The translations under genes and the position numbers were made by a program. 10,258 nucleotides of DNA from an uncultured Bacteroidales bacterium (GTDB lineage Bacteria > Bacteroidota > Bacteroidia > Bacteroidales > UBA932): assembly GCA_902491795.1 (NCBI GenBank), contig CABUIX010000068.1, forward strand, positions 1 through 10,258. The letters are read 5' to 3'. Shown piece by piece: positions 5,800 to 10,258 of this stretch (the stretch's first letter is position 1; every line of letters begins with the position of its first letter). Below the pieces are notes generated by a model. It did not search any database, was not told the origin of the DNA, and saw only the letters and a list, made by a program, of their open reading frames with translations.

Positions 5800-7659
5800 T
5801 CACCTTCCGAAATAAACAAGAAGAACTGATATGTCCGAGGGCGACACACCCGAAATTCTCGAGGCCTGTGCAATCGTTCTCGGATTATATTTTTTCAGTT
5901 TCTGTCGGCATTCAATCGTAAGTCCCGAAACCTTGTCGAAATCGAAATTCTCAGGAATAACAAGTTTTTCCAGTCTGTGGAGTTTTTCAGCCATCTTGGT
6001 TTCCCTGTCGATATAGCCCTTGTACCTTATGGAAATCTCGACACTTTCTGTCACGTCATCAGAAAACGTTCCACGTGGAACAATTTTCAGCAATTCGGAA
6101 AGTGAGGTCTCAGGCCTGGTGGCAAGTTCAGCTATTTTCTTTGATTCGGAAATCTCAGCAGAACCTACGGATTTCAGATAAGGATTTGCCTTCTGGGCAG
6201 GGATGAGTTTCCTGTCGCAATAATTCTCGAGTTCAGCGACAGACTCATATTTTTTCATCATCAGCGAATACCTGTGCTCATCGGCAAGACCTATCGAATG
6301 AGAGAGAGCGGTAAGGCGATAGTCCGCATTGTCCTGACGCAAGAGAATTCTGTACTCGGCACGTGAAGTGAACATGCGGTAAGGTTCATCAACCCCCTTG
6401 GTCACGAGATCATCAATAAGAACACCAATATAAGACTGGTCTCTTCCGAGCACGAAAGGATCCTTTTCGTTAAGTTTGAGGTGCGCATTGATTCCAGCAA
6501 CTATTCCCTGGGCGGCTGCCTCCTCATACCCTGTCGTACCGTTGACCTGTCCGGCGAAATAGAGATTATCGATTTCCTTCAATTCAAGCGTCGGCTTGAG
6601 CTGCGTCGGATCGAAATAGTCATATTCCACAGCATATGCTGGACGGAAAATCTTGACATTCTCAAGACCCTTGATCGCGTGTAGGGCATCAATCTGGATC
6701 TGCAGAGGAAGCGACGAGGAGAAACCCTGCAGATAATATTCGTTGGTACTTCTCCCCTCCGGCTCAAGAAAGAGCTGATGGGCATCATTGTCGGGAAATA
6801 CCCTGAGCTTGTCTTCGATGCTGGGACAATAGCGCGGACCTATTCCGTGTATCATTCCGGTGAAAAGCGGCGACTGGTCGAAACCCGACCTCAATATTTC
6901 GTGTACATGGGGATTGGTGTGCAGTATGTAGCAAGGCATCTGCTCATGTCCGTCCTGCACAGAAGAAGGAATGTCGAGAAAAGAAAATCTCTTCGGATTC
7001 TCATCTCCCAACTGCAAGGGGAAGACCGACACGTCAACGGACGAAATGTCTATCCTCGGTGGAGTGCCTGTCTTCATCCTTCCGGACCTGACTCCCAGTT
7101 CTGCAAGCTGCTCGGTCAATCCGTATGATGAGAGCTCACCCAGTCTGCCTCCCTCCATCTTGTGTCTTCCTATGAAAAGCGAGCCTGAAAGGAAGGTTCC
7201 GGCGGTCAGGATAACCGCGCGAGATTTGAAAATTGCCCCGGTAAGTGTACGGACCCCGCAGATTTTTGAATTCTCAAAGAGAAAAGAAACCGCAGAATCC
7301 GCGTAAATATCTAATTTACAATCACTTTCGAGAATTTTACGCCAGTTGAGCGAAAACTGTATTTTGTCGCATTGTGCTCTGGGACTCCACATTGCAGGTC
7401 CCTTGGACTTGTTGAGCATCCTGAACTGCAAAGTACAACTGTCGGTAACTAAGCCAGTAAAACCTCCAAGCGCATCTATCTCTCTGACAATCTGGCCTTT
7501 GGCTATACCACCAACAGCCGGATTGCAGGACATCCTGGCAAAGCCGAGCATATCCATCGAAATCAGCAGAACTGAAGATCCGAGCCTGGATGCTGCCATG
7601 GCTGCTTCACAGCCTGCATGCCCGCCGCCGACAACTATGATATCGTAAGAGTTGTTCAT
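5800..7659 (-). CDS. mnmG: tRNA uridine-5-carboxymethylaminomethyl modification enzyme MnmG (GidA)
   Basis: With MnmE, this FAD-dependent enzyme builds the cmnm5/nm5 group on the wobble uridine U34 of certain tRNAs, using methylene-tetrahydrofolate and NADH. The 619-residue length is normal. The N-terminal dinucleotide fold has VVGGGHAGCEAA (9-20). Other family marks are MSCNPAVGGIAKGQ (43-56) with Cys47, TAGTFLSGSLFIG (152-164), GRLGELSSYGL, RMKTGTPPRID (194-204), HTNPHVHE, GIGPRYCPSIEDK (272-284) with Cys278, the second conserved cysteine, and FAGQVNGTTGYEEAAAQG (368-385). The C-terminal helical domain that contacts MnmE and tRNA runs from about 470 to the end. Its ATG overlaps the ybeY stop (ATGA). 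Codons 527-531 (VPRGT) contain a perfect parS-like palindrome. MnmE is not in the window. Confidence 0.98.
   Translation of the reverse strand: MNNSYDIIVVGGGHAGCEAAMAASRLGSSVLLISMDMLGFARMSCNPAVGGIAKGQIVREIDALGGFTGLVTDSCTLQFRMLNKSKGPAMWSPRAQCDKIQFSLNWRKILESDCKLDIYADSAVSFLFENSKICGVRTLTGAIFKSRAVILTAGTFLSGSLFIGRHKMEGGRLGELSSYGLTEQLAELGVRSGRMKTGTPPRIDISSVDVSVFPLQLGDENPKRFSFLDIPSSVQDGHEQMPCYILHTNPHVHEILRSGFDQSPLFTGMIHGIGPRYCPSIEDKLRVFPDNDAHQLFLEPEGRSTNEYYLQGFSSSLPLQIQIDALHAIKGLENVKIFRPAYAVEYDYFDPTQLKPTLELKEIDNLYFAGQVNGTTGYEEAAAQGIVAGINAHLKLNEKDPFVLGRDQSYIGVLIDDLVTKGVDEPYRMFTSRAEYRILLRQDNADYRLTALSHSIGLADEHRYSLMMKKYESVAELENYCDRKLIPAQKANPYLKSVGSAEISESKKIAELATRPETSLSELLKIVPRGTFSDDVTESVEISIRYKGYIDRETKMAEKLHRLEKLVIPENFDFDKVSGLTIECRQKLKKYNPRTIAQASRISGVSPSDISVLLVYFGR
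6067..6082. promoter_or_regulatory. Probable parS (ParB/Spo0J centromere site) inside mnmG
   Basis: The 14-bp stretch GTTCCACGTGGAAC (6068-6081) is perfectly palindromic. With its flanks it reads CGTTCCACGTGGAACA, matching the widely conserved chromosomal parS form TGTTnCACGTGnAACA, as I recall it, at every fixed base except the first. The Pseudomonas parS core is also, from memory, GTTCCACGTGGAAC. ParB binds parS, spreads, and with ParA and SMC segregates origin regions. The site lies within mnmG (codons for VPRGT) in a weakly conserved part of the C-terminal domain. gidA/mnmG is near the origin and parAB in many bacteria, which fits. No parA or parB is in the window. Confidence 0.7.
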
Positions 7660-8081
7660 TTGAAGAATTCTGCCCTCCTCCCAAGATATTGATTTTCCTT
7701 GGAGCGCATCATCGCAATATCCTCTTCAGTATGGTCATCGTAGCCGATCAGGTGAAGAATCCCATGGACAATTACCCTGTCCAGTTCATCATTGAACTCA
7801 GTCGAATAATAATCTGCATTGCTCCTGACCGTATCGATGCTTATGAAGAGATCACCGGAAAGCCGGTCGCCCTCACAATAATCGAAAGTTATTATATCAG
7901 TATAGTAGTCATGGCCAAGATACTTTCTGTTTACGTCAAGCAAGTACGGATCTGAACAGAAAATTACCGAAATCTCTCCCAGCCTGCGGCCTTCAGAAGC
8001 AGCCACAGCCTTGAGCCATGCCTTGTGGGCCAATTTTCCCTTGAGAACAAAGTCAATGTCCTGCGTAAAGAACGTAACCAT
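7656..8081 (-). CDS. ybeY: Endoribonuclease YbeY, rRNA maturation factor
   Basis: YbeY is a small metal-dependent protein needed for 16S rRNA 3'-end maturation and ribosome quality control. The 141 residues include the family segments SVIFCSDPYLLDVNRKYLGHDYYTDIITFDY (38-68) and SGDLFISIDTV (75-85), and the metal site VIVHGILHLIGYDDHTEED (103-121). His106 and His110 match the first two ligands of the HGxLHLxGYDH motif. At the third ligand position (+10 from the first His) there is Asp116, with a histidine only at 117. I recall GY-x-D forms at this place in other Bacteroidota. The gene opens the ybeY-mnmG pair, overlaps mnmG by 4 bp, and has a Bacteroidota promoter so close to its ATG that the leader would be very short. 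Confidence 0.95.
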   Translation of the reverse strand: MVTFFTQDIDFVLKGKLAHKAWLKAVAASEGRRLGEISVIFCSDPYLLDVNRKYLGHDYYTDIITFDYCEGDRLSGDLFISIDTVRSNADYYSTEFNDELDRVIVHGILHLIGYDDHTEEDIAMMRSKENQYLGRRAEFFK

Positions 8082-8095
8082 CTGTAAATTTTTGA

Positions 8096-8103
8096 CAAAT
8101 CTA
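8096..8103 (-). promoter_or_regulatory. Bacteroidota-type promoter -7 element for ybeY-mnmG
   Basis: On the minus strand this reads TAGATTTG, a full TAnnTTTG match, only 14 bp before the ybeY ATG. Transcription would start within about 10 bases of the start codon, giving a nearly leaderless message. No TTTG -33 box is seen at the normal spacing, so this call rests on one element. Confidence 0.45.
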
Positions 8104-8110
8104 CTAAAAT

Positions 8111-8142
8111 ATTGGATTTGATTTTAAATATTTCTATCTTTG
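8111..8142 (+). promoter_or_regulatory. Promoter for the TonB-family gene (Bacteroidota type)
   Basis: TATCTTTG (8135-8142) is a full TAnnTTTG match, with ATTG (8111-8114) exactly 20 bp upstream as a near-consensus TTTG -33 box. This is the best two-part promoter in the window. The predicted start leaves a leader of about 25 bases before the ATG at 8174. Confidence 0.6.
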
Positions 8143-8173
8143 GAACTCGGAAGAATATATATAATAACCAAAT

Positions 8174-8866
8174 ATGGAAGTCAAAAAATCACCTAAAGCC
8201 GATCTTAACAACAGAAGGCTCCTTTATGTGGAGATTGGACTCGTTGTTTCGCTTGGAGTATTGCTCGCGGGATTCGAGTCCACAAGCAAGGAAAAGAAGG
8301 AGGCTACCCTCGTTTCCGACACAGTGGAGATTATTGAGGAGGAGATAATCCCCATCACACAGCAGGAAACCACACCCCCGCCCCCGGAAGTTCCGAAGAT
8401 TCCCGTACTTTCAGACCAGATCGAAATCGTGGATGATGACATCCAGCTCGAAGACAGCTTCATCAATCTCGAGTATGACGCAAACGTCGGAGTTGAGATC
8501 ATGGACTATGTTGAGGAAGTAGAGGAAGAAACAGTTGAAGAGGAAGCAATTCCTTTCCAGCTCGTTGAAGTAAAACCTTCTTTCCAGGGTGGAGATGCAA
8601 ATACCTTCTCAAAGTGGGTTGCACAGCATCTTGAGTACCCTGAAATTGCAAAGGAAAACGGAGTTTCAGGACGCGTAATGCTTGAATTCACCGTTATGCC
8701 TGACGGAAAAGTCACGAACGTCAGAGTTCTCCGCGGAGTTGACCCTTCACTCGATGCAGAAGCTGTCCGCGTCGTTTCAAGTTCACCGAAGTGGGAGCCC
8801 GGCCGTCAGAGAGACCGCGCTGTGAAAGTGACCTACACTTTCCCCGTGATCTTCCAGTTGAGATAA
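8174..8866 (+). CDS. TonB-family energy transducer with strongly acidic linker
   Basis: TonB proteins sit in the inner membrane and pass proton-motive-force energy from ExbB/ExbD to outer-membrane TonB-dependent receptors. This 230-residue protein has a short basic cytoplasmic start (KKSPKADLNNRR), one membrane segment (about 16-34, LLYVEIGLVVSLGVLLAGF) and a periplasmic linker. The C-terminal TonB domain (about 140-230) contains YPEIAKENGVSGRVMLEFTV, PDGKVTNVRVLRGVDPSLDAEAVRVV and PKWEPGRQRDRAVKVTYTFP. The linker is unusual. Residues 51-126 hold 25 Asp/Glu and one Lys, with only a brief proline run (TPPPPEVPKIP), instead of the Glu-Pro/Lys-Pro repeats of classical TonB. No exbB or exbD is adjacent. 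It is transcribed alone from its own promoter and ends in an intrinsic terminator. The receptor it serves cannot be told. Confidence 0.88.
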   Translation: MEVKKSPKADLNNRRLLYVEIGLVVSLGVLLAGFESTSKEKKEATLVSDTVEIIEEEIIPITQQETTPPPPEVPKIPVLSDQIEIVDDDIQLEDSFINLEYDANVGVEIMDYVEEVEEETVEEEAIPFQLVEVKPSFQGGDANTFSKWVAQHLEYPEIAKENGVSGRVMLEFTVMPDGKVTNVRVLRGVDPSLDAEAVRVVSSSPKWEPGRQRDRAVKVTYTFPVIFQLR

Positions 8867-8885
8867 AAATTCTGTAAAACAATAG

Positions 8886-8917
8886 AAAAGGCCGTCCATG
8901 TCGGATGGCCTTTTTTT
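8886..8917 (+). terminator. Rho-independent terminator after the TonB-family gene
   Basis: A 12-bp stem (8886-8897 with 8903-8914, one G-U pair, GC-rich core GGCC) closes a 5-base loop, ATGTC, and runs into seven T's (8911-8917). It begins 20 bp past the TonB stop and separates this gene from hflX. Confidence 0.92.
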
Positions 8918-8980
8918 GACAGGAAACGTTGATGACAGTTTTCCGAAGATACACATACACAAACTGAACAAAGCAGAAAC

Positions 8981-10165
8981 ATGGAAAACAAAAGGGAAGA
9001 AAAAGCCGTATTCGTCGGAATAATCAGGCCTGAAGACGAAGAAAGGAAAATAATGGAATACCTCGAGGAACTTGAGTTTCTTGCAGAAACAGCAGGTGCC
9101 GTCGGGGACAGGAAGTTTGTGCAGAGAGTCGACAAACCCGAAAAGGCCACCTATATAAGAAGCGGAAAACTTGAGGAAATAGCCGCATACTGCGAGGAGA
9201 ACGAAATCAACTATGTCATTTTTGACGACGAACTCACAGGAATGCAGCAGAGGAACATAGAAAAGGTAATAAAGTGCTCTGCAGTCATAGACAGGACAAG
9301 CCTTATTCTTGAGATATTCTCCCAAAGGGCAAAGACGGCATACGCCAAGACTCAGGTCGAACTAGCAAGATACAACTATATGCTCCCCCGCCTCGCAGGA
9401 ATGTGGACGCACCTGGAAAGGCAGCGCGGCGGCGTTGGGACGCGTGGAGGAATGGGTGAGACCCAGATAGAGATAGACAGGAGAATAGTCAGGGAAAGAA
9501 TTGCAAGGCTCAAGGAGGAACTCAAGAAGATAGACCGCCAGATGGCGACACAGAGAGGCAACAGGGGCAGCCTTGTAAGACTTTCTCTCGTAGGATACAC
9601 GAATGTCGGGAAGTCAACACTGATGAACCTTCTGTCCAAGTCCGACGTGTTCGCAGAAAACAAGCTTTTCGCCACACTCGACACAACCGTCAGAAAGGTC
9701 GTTCTGGGCAACGTGCCGTTCCTGTTGAGTGATACGGTGGGATTCATCAGGAAACTGCCTACACAACTCATAGAAGCCTTCAAAAGCACCCTTGACGAAG
9801 TGAGGGAGGCCGATATCCTTCTTCATGTCGTGGACATATCGCACCCAGACTATGAGGAGCAGATGGAGGTGGTGGAAAAGACTCTCAGGGACATATCGGC
9901 ATCCGACAAACCGACATACGTCATTTTCAACAAGATTGACGCATACGAACCTGAACCGTACGACGAATTTTCACTCAACCCGCGAACCGAAAAGAACTTC
10001 AGTCTGGAAGAAGTAAAGAACAAGTGGATTAAGGAAAAGATAATCCCGTGCATATTCATATCGGCAACGGAAAAACAAGGAATAGACAAACTCAAGGACG
10101 ACATCTACAAGATGGTGGCTGAAATCCATGCGGGGCGCTATCCCTTCAACAACTTCCTCTGGTGA
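8981..10165 (+). CDS. hflX: Ribosome-associated GTPase HflX
   Basis: HflX is a cytoplasmic GTPase that binds the 50S subunit and splits stalled ribosomes, for example under heat stress. The 394 residues are full length. The N-terminal HflX domain (about 8-140) contains YIRSGKLEEI (58-67), FDDELTGMQQRNIE (81-94) and VIDRTSLILEIFSQRAKT. A coiled-coil linker follows (about 165-190), preceded by the glycine-rich GGVGTRGGMGETQIEIDRR (150-168). The G domain has G1 GYTNVGKST (205-213), G2 ATLDTT (231-236), G3 DTVGFI (251-256), G4 NKID (317-320) and G5 SAT (361-363). The C-terminal end is short (NNFLW). No TAnnTTTG element stands out between the terminator at 8917 and the start, so its promoter is unclear. 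A probable IS end begins about 39 bp after its stop. Confidence 0.97.
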   Translation: MENKREEKAVFVGIIRPEDEERKIMEYLEELEFLAETAGAVGDRKFVQRVDKPEKATYIRSGKLEEIAAYCEENEINYVIFDDELTGMQQRNIEKVIKCSAVIDRTSLILEIFSQRAKTAYAKTQVELARYNYMLPRLAGMWTHLERQRGGVGTRGGMGETQIEIDRRIVRERIARLKEELKKIDRQMATQRGNRGSLVRLSLVGYTNVGKSTLMNLLSKSDVFAENKLFATLDTTVRKVVLGNVPFLLSDTVGFIRKLPTQLIEAFKSTLDEVREADILLHVVDISHPDYEEQMEVVEKTLRDISASDKPTYVIFNKIDAYEPEPYDEFSLNPRTEKNFSLEEVKNKWIKEKIIPCIFISATEKQGIDKLKDDIYKMVAEIHAGRYPFNNFLW

Positions 10166-10203
10166 CCAGAAAAGCCAAACAAAAAGGAAAAGCCTGTACA
10201 GAA

Positions 10204-10258
10204 TGACATGCACCCCGAAAGTTAGACAAAAAACTTTCGGGGTTTTGTTATGTCTAAA
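10204..10258 (+). mobile_element. Probable left end of an IS3-family (IS150-type) insertion sequence, cut by window edge
   Basis: From 10204 the sequence reads TGACATGCACCCCGAAAG followed by TTAGACA. It has a 5'-TG tip and a TGCACCCC...GTTAGACA pattern that I recall from terminal repeats of IS150-group elements. An 11-bp hairpin follows, then ATG TCT AAA at 10250-10258. Met-Ser-Lys is a common start of the short OrfA of such elements, and the window ends there. The exact left tip is uncertain (10195, 10204 or 10209 all begin with TG). Only three codons of the possible transposase gene are visible, so this rests on pattern memory. Confidence 0.45.
10213..10249 (+). terminator. Hairpin with T-run after hflX; intrinsic terminator
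   Basis: An 11-bp perfect stem (CCCCGAAAGTT at 10213-10223 with AACTTTCGGGG at 10232-10242) and an 8-base loop are followed by TTTTGTT (10243-10249). It can end hflX transcription. If the region is an IS end, the same hairpin would also shield the transposase gene from read-in transcription, as is known for several IS families. Confidence 0.75.

Noticed and set aside
6355..6370. Second parS-like site (CACGTGAA in mnmG)
   Set aside because: Only the core and one partial arm match; the left arm reads CTCGG and there is no palindrome beyond CACGTG.

Overview
The window looks like ordinary chromosome from a member of Bacteroidota, probably a gut-type Bacteroidales. Four things suggest this. The intergenic regions carry the Bacteroidota -7 promoter element TAnnTTTG (TAACTTTG, TAATTTTG, TAGATTTG, TATCTTTG). 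Starts lack clear Shine-Dalgarno sequences and have A-rich leaders instead. There is a TonB-family energy transducer of the type common in this phylum. YbeY has the metal-site form that I recall from Bacteroidota. GC content, sampled by eye on a few lines, falls from about 55-60% at the left end to about 45-50% around mnmG and ybeY.

Layout. From 5062 down to 40 everything is on the minus strand: sufS-sufE-sufT-like (Fe-S cluster assembly), folK (folate), glyQS (glycyl-tRNA synthetase) and a ThiL-like protein. The first three genes overlap by 4 bp or sit 1 bp apart, and glyQS and the ThiL-like gene share one base (TAATG). glyQS also appears to have its own promoter just after folK. A 140-bp divergent region (5063-5202) holds promoters for sufS and for ruvA (plus strand), together with two inverted repeats. 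ruvA ends 3 bp from the convergent mnmG, which is overlapped by ybeY (ATGA); ybeY-mnmG form a minus-strand operon for rRNA and tRNA maturation. A second divergent region (8082-8173) drives ybeY leftward and a TonB-family gene rightward. The TonB gene ends in a strong intrinsic terminator and is followed by the GTPase gene hflX. The last 55 bases look like the left end of an IS3-family (IS150-type) insertion sequence, cut by the window edge.

Most genes are housekeeping: translation quality (GlyRS, MnmG, YbeY, HflX), DNA repair (RuvA), Fe-S and folate metabolism. I see no phage, CRISPR or defence system and no complete new system. The best hidden signal is a perfect 14-bp palindrome, GTTCCACGTGGAAC, inside mnmG. 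It matches the ParB-binding site parS and suggests that this locus lies in the replication-origin domain. The second is that the ThiL-like protein has lost nearly all of the family's metal/ATP-binding aspartates while keeping the fold's other motifs, so it may be a pseudoenzyme or have a new function.
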